The notes beneath the pieces were generated by a model. The model did no database searches and was not told where the DNA came from. It worked only from the letters and a program-made list of their open reading frames with translations. Positions 1 to 8,213 of a DNA stretch of 64,000 nucleotides are shown piece after piece (position 1 is the first letter of the stretch; each line of letters starts with the position of its first letter). The position numbers were made by a program, and so were the translations under genes. The stretch comes from DATGPD01 sp041398565. GTDB lineage: Bacteria > Planctomycetota > UBA1135 > UBA2386. The stretch lies in contig JAWKUN010000002.1 of the NCBI GenBank assembly GCA_041398565.1, positions 1,798,001 through 1,862,000 of the forward strand. Reading direction: 5' to 3'.

Positions 1-1
1 C

Positions 2-1366
2 GCGGCCTGGCTCGGCATCGCCCTCGTGGGTGGCGGCTACTTCGCGGTCCTGCCGCTGTGGGTGCGCGGGCTGGCCGGGTGGCGCTTGCCCCGCCCGCTG
101 GCCTTCGGGCTGGCAGTGGCCGGGGCTTCGTGGCTCCGCGCGTTCATGCCCGAGATCTCCTACCCGCACGCGCAGCCGTCGCACGCTCTGTACCTGTGGC
201 CTCGGTTGCTGTCGGGGCCGGTCGGGCTCGGTGGCGAACCGCTCGCCAACCTGTTGCTGGCGACATTCGCGGCCGCCGTCTACGAAGCGTCGCGCGCGCG
301 CGGAAGAGGACTGCGCGGTCTGCTCGCGGTCGGCTTGGCGTGGGCTGCCTGCGCGGCGATCGCGGCCTGGTCGTCCGTCGGTCCGGCGGCACGCGCGAGC
401 CGCCCTGGGGGCCAGGTGGAGGTCGCCGCCGTGCAGCCCGGGCCCATCCCCTGGACGTCGCTGGCCGACTTCGCCGCGTGGCAGGAGCAGCGCCTGCTCG
501 AACCCACGCGGGCGCTCGGACGGGACGACGCGCCGCCGCCCCTGGTGCTGTGGCCCGAGAGCGCGAGCTTCGTCGACGTCGAGCCGGGGACTGGGGGCGG
601 CCCCGCGCGCGCCGTGCTCGCCGACGAGTGGCGGGTGCGCGCGCCGCTGCCCCTCGCGCGCGCCACCCGTCTGCTGCTCGGCGGGCGCCTCGTCGGCGGC
701 CCGCACCACGGCGTGGCAGCGGCGATCCTGCTGGACGGCTCGGGCAGCTTGCTGGGCTACCAGCAGAAGGTGCGGCTGGTCCCGGGCGGGGAGCGCCAGC
801 CGTTCCTCGGTTGGCTGCCCGACAGCTGGTCGACGGCGCTGCAACGCGGGCTGGCGCAAGCGATCGGGGCCGCCCCGCACCTCGAGCCGGCGCCCCCGCG
901 GCCGCCGCTCGTCCTCGACGAGAGGGTCACCGTCGGCGCCCTCCTCTGCTACGACAACGCCTACGCCGACGTCGCGCGAGGCTACGTCGAGGCCGGAGCC
1001 AACCTCCTGGTCGTGCTCAGCAACGAGATGTGGTACCAAGGTGGCGCCGAGCTCGAACAGATGGTGGCCATGAGCGTGTTCCGCGCCCTGGAGACCGGCG
1101 TCCCGGTGCTGCGCTGCACGATCGACGGAGAGACCGTGCTCGTCGGTCCGGACGGTCGCATCGGACCGCGCCTCGCCCGCACTGTCCCCGGCGTGCTGCG
1201 GCTTTCGGTCGACGTGCCTGGGGGCACAGGGCCAGTGGCACCGGCGGCACCGGTCGTCGCCCTGGTCTGCGCGCTTTCGCTCGTGTTCGGCATCGCGCAC
1301 GCCCTCGCGGCGTGGGTTAGACTTCGCCAGCCGTTTGCCGGGGATCGCTCCCCCGGAGGCGGCTGA
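2..1366 (+). CDS. lnt: Apolipoprotein N-acyltransferase (Lnt), 5' end missing
   Basis: This should be the inner-membrane enzyme that adds the third acyl chain to lipoproteins. The frame is open from the first bases of the window, so the start and first membrane helices lie outside; about 454 residues are visible. The nitrilase-type catalytic triad is readable: Glu in WPES (codon at 557), Lys in YQQKVRLVPGGE (codon at 767) and Cys in LLCYDNAY (codon at 947), followed by a typical SNEMWY segment. Hydrophobic segments flank the catalytic domain, with one final membrane helix near 1250-1310, as in Lnt. The GTG at 26 is an internal valine rather than a convincing start. It lies upstream of the cell-shape genes on the same strand. 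Family call is from motif order; confidence is high. Confidence 0.9.
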   Translation, partial: AAWLGIALVGGGYFAVLPLWVRGLAGWRLPRPLAFGLAVAGASWLRAFMPEISYPHAQPSHALYLWPRLLSGPVGLGGEPLANLLLATFAAAVYEASRARGRGLRGLLAVGLAWAACAAIAAWSSVGPAARASRPGGQVEVAAVQPGPIPWTSLADFAAWQEQRLLEPTRALGRDDAPPPLVLWPESASFVDVEPGTGGGPARAVLADEWRVRAPLPLARATRLLLGGRLVGGPHHGVAAAILLDGSGSLLGYQQKVRLVPGGERQPFLGWLPDSWSTALQRGLAQAIGAAPHLEPAPPRPPLVLDERVTVGALLCYDNAYADVARGYVEAGANLLVVLSNEMWYQGGAELEQMVAMSVFRALETGVPVLRCTIDGETVLVGPDGRIGPRLARTVPGVLRLSVDVPGGTGPVAPAAPVVALVCALSLVFGIAHALAAWVRLRQPFAGDRSPGGG

Positions 1367-1546
1367 ACCAACATGCCCGCTGTCGGTGCTTGACCAGCAC
1401 TACCAGGGAGTTAGCATGCCGCGCCGCGTGGCGGCTCCATCATGTGAGCAACGGTGTGCCCTCCCCGGCCGTGGTGGCCGCCCGCAGCGGTTCTCTCGCA
1501 CGCCCCGCGCTATCCCTGACCCCGTCATCCTCTTCCTGGAGCAACG

Positions 1547-2401
1547 ATGAGCCCGATTGGCCGCATCTTCATTGTCCTGAACCTGGGTCTCGCGTTTGGC
1601 TTCGTCGCCATCGCCGGCACCTACCTCAAGAACTCGACCAACTGGAAGCAGAAGTACGACACTGCGACCGCGGACGCCGACACCGCCTCCAAGAAGATGG
1701 CGGCCGAGATGGACGCCGTCCGCTCCGAGCTCGAGGGTGCCAAGAACAACCTGACGGCCTACACCACGAACCTCAAGGGCACCGAGACCCGCTTCGAAGA
1801 GGCGAAGGCCGAGAACGAGCGTCTCACCGCGCAGATCGGTTCGTTCGAGGGTTCGATCAAGGCCTCCGAGAGCAGCCTCAAGTCGATCAAGGACGCGCTC
1901 GAGTCCGCGACCACGCGCGCCGACGACGCCTACAAGATGTCGGTCAAGGCGAGCGACGAGCGCAACGAAGCGCTCAATGCGCGCGTCAAGGCCGAGGACG
2001 ACCTGCGCACGGCGACCGCCAAGATCGCCGAGCTGGAGAACACGCTGGCCGAGACCAACGCGCGCGTCGCGCGCCTGCAGGAGGAGGTCGGTGAGAAGGA
2101 GACGCTGCTCGCCTACGTCCGGGTCAACAACGGCGGCCTGCTGCCGAACCCCGTGCCGGCGATGAGCGGCTCGATCGTCACCGTCGGTCGCGACGGCCGC
2201 CTGCTGACCGCGAAGCTGGACAGCAAGGCCGGCGAGCCCAAGCCCGGGCACAACCTGGCGATCCACGCCAACGGTCACTACAAGGGCGAGTTCGTCGTCG
2301 ACACCGTCGAGGGCGACTACTTGTTCGGCCGTCTGATCCGTTCGGTCGACGGTGCCGTCGTCGGCGCCGGCGACAAGGTCGACTCGCAGCCCGGCCGCTG
2401 A
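1547..2401 (+). CDS. Membrane-anchored coiled-coil protein, function unknown
   Basis: The 284-residue product has one N-terminal membrane helix (about residues 5-27), then a long charged Ala/Glu/Lys coiled coil (about 30-190). A compact C-terminal region of about 90 residues is rich in Gly and Val and looks like a small beta domain. I do not recognise a named family. The ATG at 1547 is preceded by GGAG about 7 bases upstream. It sits between lnt and a 52-residue membrane peptide, 19 bases from the latter, so the two are probably co-transcribed. The architecture suggests a periplasmic or cytoplasmic rod tethered to the inner membrane, perhaps a helper of the neighbouring elongation machinery; that role is a guess from position only. 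Confidence 0.8.
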   Translation: MSPIGRIFIVLNLGLAFGFVAIAGTYLKNSTNWKQKYDTATADADTASKKMAAEMDAVRSELEGAKNNLTAYTTNLKGTETRFEEAKAENERLTAQIGSFEGSIKASESSLKSIKDALESATTRADDAYKMSVKASDERNEALNARVKAEDDLRTATAKIAELENTLAETNARVARLQEEVGEKETLLAYVRVNNGGLLPNPVPAMSGSIVTVGRDGRLLTAKLDSKAGEPKPGHNLAIHANGHYKGEFVVDTVEGDYLFGRLIRSVDGAVVGAGDKVDSQPGR

Positions 2402-2419
2402 TCGCAAGGAGACCCAAAC

Positions 2420-2578
2420 ATGGCCAAGACCAAGCGCACTCCCGTGGCGGTCCCTGAAGAGGTCGCCGACAAGAAGGGCATGTCGTTCGAGGACGGTATC
2501 GTGCTGAGCACGACGCTGGTGCTGCTCATCGCACTGGTGCTCGCCTGGCTGCAGTACTCGTCGTTCTACGGCTCCTGA
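2420..2578 (+). CDS. Small single-pass membrane protein (52 residues)
   Basis: This short gene begins at ATG 2420, just after AAGGAG at about 2406-2411, a good ribosome-binding site. The product has a Lys-rich, then acidic N-terminal half and a clear membrane helix (about residues 27-45, rich in Leu, Val and Ala), ending with an aromatic patch. Codon use matches its neighbours. It follows the coiled-coil gene by 19 bases and precedes two strong hairpins, so it probably ends that transcript. No family recognised; small helices of this kind often serve as partners of larger membrane complexes, which is only an inference here. Confidence 0.75.
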   Translation: MAKTKRTPVAVPEEVADKKGMSFEDGIVLSTTLVLLIALVLAWLQYSSFYGS

Positions 2579-2585
2579 CCACCCC

Positions 2586-2605
2586 GCACCGGCCAACGCC
2601 GGTGC
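2586..2605 (+). terminator. GC-rich hairpin after the 52-residue gene
   Basis: A perfect 8-bp stem (GCACCGGC / GCCGGTGC) with a CAAC loop begins 8 bases after the stop codon. There is no T-tract, so rho-independent termination is plausible but not proven. Confidence 0.5.
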
Positions 2606-2622
2606 GTTCGAGGATGGCGGCT

Positions 2623-2661
2623 CGCGAGGCGCCTGTTCCCAGCGGGGACAGGCGCCTCGCG
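2623..2661 (+). terminator. Long inverted repeat, probable terminator
   Basis: A 17-bp stem with one bulged T surrounds the tetraloop AGCG. It follows the shorter hairpin at 2586-2605 by 17 bases, giving two stacked hairpins between the coiled-coil transcript and mreB. No run of T follows. Confidence 0.5.
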
Positions 2662-2986
2662 GCGTGATAGCGGCTCTTACGCCGGACGGCACGGCGACGC
2701 CCCCGCAGATGGTCTCTGGCGGGACGTTTGCGCTTCCTTTGGGTGCGCTCCCGGCTAGCCTTGACCGCGTTGTGCAAGCGTCTGCTGGCGGCGGCTCCGA
2801 GCATCGTCCGCGCCACGGAATGAGCGCAACGCAGCTCGCGATGACTCCGGAGGGGTGCACATGAACAGGTCAGGTCGGCGGTGCGGTCGGCACGCGCATG
2901 GCGTCGCGTCCGTCCGTGAGGGCAGACAGCGCACGGGCCGCACTGGCCAGCGGGCCGCCGCCGCATCGGCGGGGGTGCGCTGAGGC

Positions 2987-4045
2987 ATGGTGCGGGTCAT
3001 GGATTGGGTCACGCGCCCCTTCTCGTTGGACATGGGTGTCGACCTCGGTACGGCCAACACGCTGGTCTGCCTCAAGGATCGTGGCATCGTGCTCAACGAG
3101 CCGTCGGTGGTGGCGGTGCGCAAGGGGACCAACGAGGTGCTGCTCGACGGCATGGCCGTGGGCAACTCCGCGATCGAGTACCTGGGGCGTACGCCGCCGC
3201 ACTTCCAGGCCATCCGGCCGATGCGCAGCGGCGTCATCGCCGACTTCGAGATCACCGAGAAGATGCTGCGCTACTTCATCCGCAAGGTGCAAGGCGGGCG
3301 TCGGATGGTGAAGCCGCAGGTGGTGATCGCAGTGCCCTGGGGGATCACCATGGTGGAGAAGCGGGCGGTGATCGGTTCTGCCGAGCGGGCCGGCGCGCGC
3401 CGGGTGTTCTTGGTGGACGAGCCGACGGCCGCCGGCATCGGTGCCCGCTTGCCGGTGCACAAGGCGCACGGCTGCATGGTCGTCGACATCGGTGGCGGAA
3501 CCTCCGAGGTCGCGGTGTTGTCGCTGGCCAACGTCGTCGAGGCGGAGTGCCTGCGTGTCGCCGGTGACGACTTCAACGAGTCGATCGCGCAGTACATCCG
3601 CAACAAGTACAACCTGCTGCTCGGCGACATCACGTCGGAGAAGCTGAAGATCGCGGCCGGCTCGTGCCTTCCCCTCGAGCCGGAGCTCGAGGTCGAGGTG
3701 TGTGGACGCGATTCGCTCACCGGTCTGCCGCGGCGCTGCATCGTCACGTCGGAAGACGTGCGGGCCGCGCTACAGGAGCCGGTGCGCCGCATCATCGGCG
3801 CCATCAAGACCGTGCTCGAGCGCACGCCGCCGGAGCTGTCGTCCGACCTGGTCAACAGCGGTGTCACTCTGTGCGGTGGCGGCGCGCTCCTGCGCGGCCT
3901 GCCCGAGATCATCGAGCGCGAGACGGAGTTGCCGACACGTCTCGCCGAGAACCCGCTCGAGGCCGTGGCGCGAGGCACTGGCATCTTCCTGGAGAACCTC
4001 GAGCTGTACTCCGCCTTTCTCGAGGGCGGCGACGACCTGGCGTGA
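2987..4045 (+). CDS. mreB: Rod shape-determining protein MreB
   Basis: MreB is the bacterial actin that organises side-wall peptidoglycan synthesis at the inner membrane. The 352-residue product has the actin-fold signatures: phosphate-1 loop GVDLGTANTLV near the N-terminus, the AVPWG segment and DEPTAAGIGA in the middle, phosphate-2 loop VVDIGGGTSEVAV, and the adenosine motif GGGALLRGLP near the C-terminus. Length fits the family (about 335-350). ATG 2987 is used here; ATG 2999 would give MDWVTRPF and is also possible, and neither has a strong Shine-Dalgarno sequence. It is followed 96 bases later by mreC, mreD, mrdA and rodA, the classical elongasome order. Confidence is very high. Confidence 0.96.
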   Translation: MVRVMDWVTRPFSLDMGVDLGTANTLVCLKDRGIVLNEPSVVAVRKGTNEVLLDGMAVGNSAIEYLGRTPPHFQAIRPMRSGVIADFEITEKMLRYFIRKVQGGRRMVKPQVVIAVPWGITMVEKRAVIGSAERAGARRVFLVDEPTAAGIGARLPVHKAHGCMVVDIGGGTSEVAVLSLANVVEAECLRVAGDDFNESIAQYIRNKYNLLLGDITSEKLKIAAGSCLPLEPELEVEVCGRDSLTGLPRRCIVTSEDVRAALQEPVRRIIGAIKTVLERTPPELSSDLVNSGVTLCGGGALLRGLPEIIERETELPTRLAENPLEAVARGTGIFLENLELYSAFLEGGDDLA

Positions 4046-4141
4046 GGTGCTCGTGTCTCGGGCGAAGCTGCGGCGCGGCCGCGGGAGCCTCCGAGCACCT
4101 TTGGGGCGGCCGCAGGCTGCGCTGGCGGCTTCAATAGAGGC

Positions 4142-5494
4142 GTGGCCGCGTACCGGGCGAGCGAGGCGGGTGCCCGCCGTGACGATCAGCAGATCCTGCC
4201 GCGTGCGCTCTTTGCGCTGCTCCTCGCCGCCGCGGCCCTGATCCTGCTGCCGCGCTGGGCCGAAGCGATCCTCGGCCCGGCTCGCTGGCTGATGTGTCTG
4301 CCCCTGCGTGCGCTGCCGGCGCCGGCCCTCGCCGGAGCTGGCACATCGCTGCCGATGGTCGACGAGGCGGCGCTCGCGCGTCTGGATCACGCCGCGCTCT
4401 CGGGTGGCCGCACGGTGGTCGCCGACGATTCCGTGCCGCTCCTGTGCCGGGTGCTCGAGCGCCGGCTACCGGGAGCCGCGGGCCTTCCGTCGTTGCTGGT
4501 GCTCGACCGCACGTGGGACGAGATCGCTGGGAACGCCGGCATCGTCACGCGCGACGACTGCCTGATCGGCGTCGTCGGCGAGCCGACCGATCTGGAGGAC
4601 AAGACGCTCGGCGGTCAGGCGATCGTGCGCTGCCTGCACGCGGCGCCGCGCGGAGCCGCTCCGGTGCGCCTCCTGGCCCGAACGTCCGTCCGCGGCGAAG
4701 GCATGCGCTTGGTGGTCGAGCCGGCGAGTCGCATCGACCCCTGGCCGCTGCGCGTGCCGTTGCTCGAGGATCCCTACCTCGCTGCGCGCCTGGACACGGC
4801 GGGAGAACCCGTGTTCACCTGCCCCCGGATCACGGAGGGCTTGGTGGTTCCGGATGGGCTCCTGCTCGGGTCGCTGCGGGTCTGGGGGTACGCCGACTCC
4901 GAGGGCACGGTGTTGCCGGTGGGCTACTTCGTGTCGCCGGCCTGCGACGTGCGCGCGCTCTCGACGGTGGTTGTGTGGCGCCGGCGCACCGCCGCGCCGG
5001 CCCGCGTCGCTGCTTCAGCGCCGTTGCGCACGTTCGCTGCCCGCGCGCTGGCGCTGCCTCCGTCCGGCGAGCGACTCTACCTGACGCGCACCGGTGCCGG
5101 CCTGCGCAAGGGGGCGGCGGTGCTCGGTCGCGATGGCAACTTCTATGGGGTGGTGGTCGAGAGCGGGCCGGGCGACGGCGTCGCTGCCTCGTTCCGCACT
5201 CCGGGTCGTGCCTGGACCCTGCTCCTCGTGCGCGACGACGGCGGCGCCCCGGTCGAGTGCCACGGTCGCGTGCGCAGCGCCGCTGGCGCGCGGATCGACC
5301 TGGAGCTGACGTCGGCGATCGCGTCGGTCACAGGGAGCGTGCTCACCGGGGGCAACGGCATGGCCTGTCCACCCGGTCTGCGCGTCGGCCGGATCGCCGA
5401 CGTCGCTGCCGGCGGCACCCTGCTGCGCGTCGAGCGTCCGCACATCGACCTCGCCTTCGTCTACGTGTGTGCGCCACCGGAGGCCGCGCGGTGA
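4142..5494 (+). CDS. mreC: MreC-like cell-shape protein (divergent, enlarged)
   Basis: Position between mreB and mreD is the main evidence for MreC, the periplasmic scaffold that activates PBP2. The 450-residue product has a short cytoplasmic N-terminus, one membrane helix (about residues 20-45), and a long periplasmic beta-rich part. A region near residues 315-380 (GLRKGAAVLGRDGNFYGVVVE) resembles the repeated beta-barrel of MreC, where a variable value gives way to a Gly-Val-Val strand. It is longer than the usual 280-370 residues and lacks an obvious long coiled coil after the helix. The GTG start at 4142 follows AGAGG closely. Its stop overlaps the GTG of mreD (GTGA), indicating translational coupling. 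Sequence similarity alone would be weak; context is strong. Confidence 0.75.
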   Translation: MAAYRASEAGARRDDQQILPRALFALLLAAAALILLPRWAEAILGPARWLMCLPLRALPAPALAGAGTSLPMVDEAALARLDHAALSGGRTVVADDSVPLLCRVLERRLPGAAGLPSLLVLDRTWDEIAGNAGIVTRDDCLIGVVGEPTDLEDKTLGGQAIVRCLHAAPRGAAPVRLLARTSVRGEGMRLVVEPASRIDPWPLRVPLLEDPYLAARLDTAGEPVFTCPRITEGLVVPDGLLLGSLRVWGYADSEGTVLPVGYFVSPACDVRALSTVVVWRRRTAAPARVAASAPLRTFAARALALPPSGERLYLTRTGAGLRKGAAVLGRDGNFYGVVVESGPGDGVAASFRTPGRAWTLLLVRDDGGAPVECHGRVRSAAGARIDLELTSAIASVTGSVLTGGNGMACPPGLRVGRIADVAAGGTLLRVERPHIDLAFVYVCAPPEAAR

Positions 5495-5982
5495 GCTGGG
5501 TGCTGCCTTTGGTGTTGTGGTTCTTCGTGGCCGCGTGGTGGTTCCTGGCCGACGGTTGGCTGGCGGCGGCCGCGGGGATCTACCGCCCCGACCTCGGTGT
5601 CGCCTTCTGCCTGTTCGCAGTCTTCGCGGCTCGGCCGGGGGCGCTGCCGTGGCTCGTCTCCTGCGCCGGGTTGGGGCGCGCGCTGGTGTTCGGCGGTGCG
5701 CCGGCCCTGCACGTCCTGCAGCTCGGCGCACCGGTCGCGTTGCTGTTCCCGCTGCGCCGGCTGGCACTGCCGCCGGCGTTCCTCCACCTCGCCGCCGCCG
5801 GGCTCCTCGCAGTCCTCCTGCCGGTGCTGTCGTGGTTGCTCCCGGCCGGAGGCGACCCGCTGCCGCACGCGGCCCTGCCGTCGTTGCCGGCGCTGCTGTG
5901 CGGCATGGTTGCCACGCCGCTGGCGGCGGCCTTGCTCGGGCGCTTGCCGCCGCTGTGGTTCTTCCGGGAGCATCGGCGGTGA
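5491..5982 (+). CDS. mreD: MreD-like inner-membrane protein
   Basis: The 163-residue product is almost entirely hydrophobic, with about five membrane helices and an Arg-rich C-terminal tail, matching MreD in length and topology. Its start GTG 5491 overlaps the mreC stop by 4 bases, and its own stop TGA 5980-5982 overlaps the GTG of mrdA in the same way. MreD sequences are poorly conserved, so the name depends on topology and on its place between mreC and the PBP2 gene. A longer reading frame runs upstream through mreC in the same frame, but that part is antipodal to mreC coding and is rejected. Confidence 0.8.
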   Translation: MSWVLPLVLWFFVAAWWFLADGWLAAAAGIYRPDLGVAFCLFAVFAARPGALPWLVSCAGLGRALVFGGAPALHVLQLGAPVALLFPLRRLALPPAFLHLAAAGLLAVLLPVLSWLLPAGGDPLPHAALPSLPALLCGMVATPLAAALLGRLPPLWFFREHRR

Positions 5983-8213
5983 GCGGCTCGGCCCGGCGCA
6001 TCCTCGCGGTCGGCATCCTGCTGGTGCTGGGTGCGGTGGTGGTCCTCGGCGCCCTGGCGCGCTCGATGCTGCACGATCACGCTCTCTGGCTCGAGCGCAG
6101 CTACCGCAATCGCTGGGCCTTCCGCGACGTGCCGACCCGGCGCGGGTCGATCTGCGACCGGCACGGCGTACCGCTGGTGCGCGACCAGCCGCGCTTTGCG
6201 CTGGAGCTGGACTACGACACGTTCCGCCGGCGCAATCCGCTCGGCGCGGCGGTCGCCGGTGCGCGGCTGCTGTGGCCGGATGCCTTCGACCACGCCCACT
6301 TCGATGCCGCCGAGACGGCGGCGTTGCGCCTGCTGCAGCTCCCGGCCAAGGCACTGCACGCCGAGGCATCGTCCAAGGAACTGGCGCGCGACCTGCGCTT
6401 CTACGTGAGCTCGGTCGCAGACGGTCTGTCAGCCAAGCCGCGCGCGGAATGCGTGCGCCTGCTCCTGGCTGCGGTCGCCGATCGCAGCGAACTCGCGGTG
6501 CTCGACGTGCTCGGGCTCTCGCGCGACCAGGTTGCACGCACCGCCCGTCGCCGCAGCGAGAGCCTGCGCCAGCTCGCAGCCATCTTGCGCGCCAACGGCG
6601 GCGAGGCCGACTTGGGCGCACTCCTCGAGAAGCAGTGGGACGAACGGATCGCCGACCGCGGCCGATTGCTGCCGGTACGCACGCTGGCTCGCAGCCTGCC
6701 GTTCGAAGTCGCGGCCGACCTGGCGTGCGCATTGGAGGAGTGGCGCGGCTTCCGCCTGCGGCCGGCGGTGGATCGCGGGACGTCCGACCTGGCGGCGCAG
6801 TTGCCTTCGGTCAGCAGCCTGCTCGGCGTGGTCACGCCGCTCGGCACGCACCGCAACGACGGTGACCGGCTGAAGGGCATGGTCGACGATCTGGTCGAGA
6901 AGGCGCAGGTGCAAGACGCGCTGCCCGACGATCTGGACCTGTCCGAGGACGCGGTGGCGCGCCTGCAGGCACGCGCCAGCTCGTTCCTGCGCAACCGCGT
7001 GATGCTCGCCGGCCGCTACGGCCGTTCCGGCGTCGAGTCGGCCATGGAGAGCATGCTCGCCGGGCAGCTCGGCCTCCGCTTCGTCGAGCGGGATGCGCAC
7101 GCGCGCGAGCGGCTCCTGTACCGCAGCCTCGACGTCAATCCTGGGCACGACGTGCGCGTGACGCTCGACGTCGCGCTGCAGGGTGTGCTCGAGCGGGTAC
7201 TCGACACGCACGCGCGCGGCCTCGACACCGCCATGGCGGTCATCGACGCCCGATCGGGCGACATCCTGGCGATCGGTGGACGGCCGTTGACGATCGAGCA
7301 GGGCGGGAAGCTGCTGGAGCGCACGATCTCCCCGGCGGTCACCTGGCGCAACGCCGGCTACGTCGGCTCGCTGGCCAAGCCGTTCGTGCTACTGGAGCAA
7401 CTCGCGGCCGAGCGCGCCGGGCTACCGCACTCGGACCGCGCGTCGTTCATCCCGTGCGAGAAGCGCTACAAGGAGATCCCGGGAACCCCGCGCTGGCTCG
7501 AGTGCGACGACTTTCACGGCGAAGATGGCCGCGACCCGGCGCTCGCCGTGGCCGAGTCCTGCAACGTGTTCTTCTTCCAGGTCGCCGAGGGCCTTGGGAT
7601 GGAAGGCTTGCGCCGCGCCTTCGCGCGAGCCGGTTGGTTCGACCTGGCGGCCGACGAGCGGGCGATGGTGCAGGTTCGCGTGCCGGGAGTCTCGGGCCTC
7701 AGCCGGCCGCGCGTGGACCCGCAGGGGCACATGCTGCAGCACGTCGGCATCGGCTACGGCGTGAAGGCGTCGGCTCTGTCGGTGGCGCGTGCCTACGCCG
7801 CCCTCGCCACCGGGCGCCTGCCGACGCTCGGGCTGGTGGTCGACGCGGAGCGGTCGCCCGCCATCGACCTGGCGGTACCGGCCGACGACCTCGCCCTGGT
7901 GCAGGAGGGGCTCCGCCGGTGCGTCACGGAGGGCACCGCCGCGTCGGTGTCTGGCCTCGCGGAGCTCGGGGTGCACGGCAAGACCGGCACCGCCGAGGTC
8001 AACAGCAAGGACGAGAACAACGCTTGGTTCGCCGGCTACCTGCTGGCTCCCTCCGGCCGCCCGACTCTGGCGTTCGCGGCGGTCGCCTACACGGTCGAGG
8101 ACCACGGCAAGGAGTCCGCGCGGATGATCGCCGACTTCCTGCACGGCCTGGCCGCGTTGCCGAGCGGGGAAGCGTTGCGCCGCCGCTGGCTGCAGGGGGA
8201 GGAGGACCGGTGA
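5979..8213 (+). CDS. mrdA: Penicillin-binding protein 2 (elongasome transpeptidase), enlarged
   Basis: This class B PBP crosslinks peptidoglycan during elongation together with RodA. The 744-residue product has an N-terminal membrane helix (about 8-28), the RGSICDRHG motif typical of the PBP dimerisation region (about 55), and a C-terminal transpeptidase domain. All three active-site motifs are present: SLAK (S464, K467), SCN (S527-N529) and KTG (K668-G670). It is about 100 residues longer than E. coli PBP2; the extra length is a helical, Leu/Arg/Ala-rich stretch between the pedestal motifs and the catalytic domain (roughly 100-400). GTG 5979 overlaps the mreD stop, and GTG of rodA overlaps this stop. 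Confidence is high. Confidence 0.93.
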   Translation: MSGSARRILAVGILLVLGAVVVLGALARSMLHDHALWLERSYRNRWAFRDVPTRRGSICDRHGVPLVRDQPRFALELDYDTFRRRNPLGAAVAGARLLWPDAFDHAHFDAAETAALRLLQLPAKALHAEASSKELARDLRFYVSSVADGLSAKPRAECVRLLLAAVADRSELAVLDVLGLSRDQVARTARRRSESLRQLAAILRANGGEADLGALLEKQWDERIADRGRLLPVRTLARSLPFEVAADLACALEEWRGFRLRPAVDRGTSDLAAQLPSVSSLLGVVTPLGTHRNDGDRLKGMVDDLVEKAQVQDALPDDLDLSEDAVARLQARASSFLRNRVMLAGRYGRSGVESAMESMLAGQLGLRFVERDAHARERLLYRSLDVNPGHDVRVTLDVALQGVLERVLDTHARGLDTAMAVIDARSGDILAIGGRPLTIEQGGKLLERTISPAVTWRNAGYVGSLAKPFVLLEQLAAERAGLPHSDRASFIPCEKRYKEIPGTPRWLECDDFHGEDGRDPALAVAESCNVFFFQVAEGLGMEGLRRAFARAGWFDLAADERAMVQVRVPGVSGLSRPRVDPQGHMLQHVGIGYGVKASALSVARAYAALATGRLPTLGLVVDAERSPAIDLAVPADDLALVQEGLRRCVTEGTAASVSGLAELGVHGKTGTAEVNSKDENNAWFAGYLLAPSGRPTLAFAAVAYTVEDHGKESARMIADFLHGLAALPSGEALRRRWLQGEEDR

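Larger units (their letters stand above)
2579..2986. other. Intergenic region upstream of mreB
   Basis: About 400 bases without a convincing gene. The first 85 bases hold the two hairpins described separately. The rest presumably carries the mreB promoter and leader; a TTGAC-like element near 2760 is visible but I see no good -10 box at the right distance. Short frames here have no codon bias worth calling. Confidence 0.5.

Noticed and set aside
1367..1546. A small gene between lnt and the coiled-coil gene
   Set aside because: The only frame is Pro/Arg-rich with no Shine-Dalgarno sequence and crosses the lnt end.
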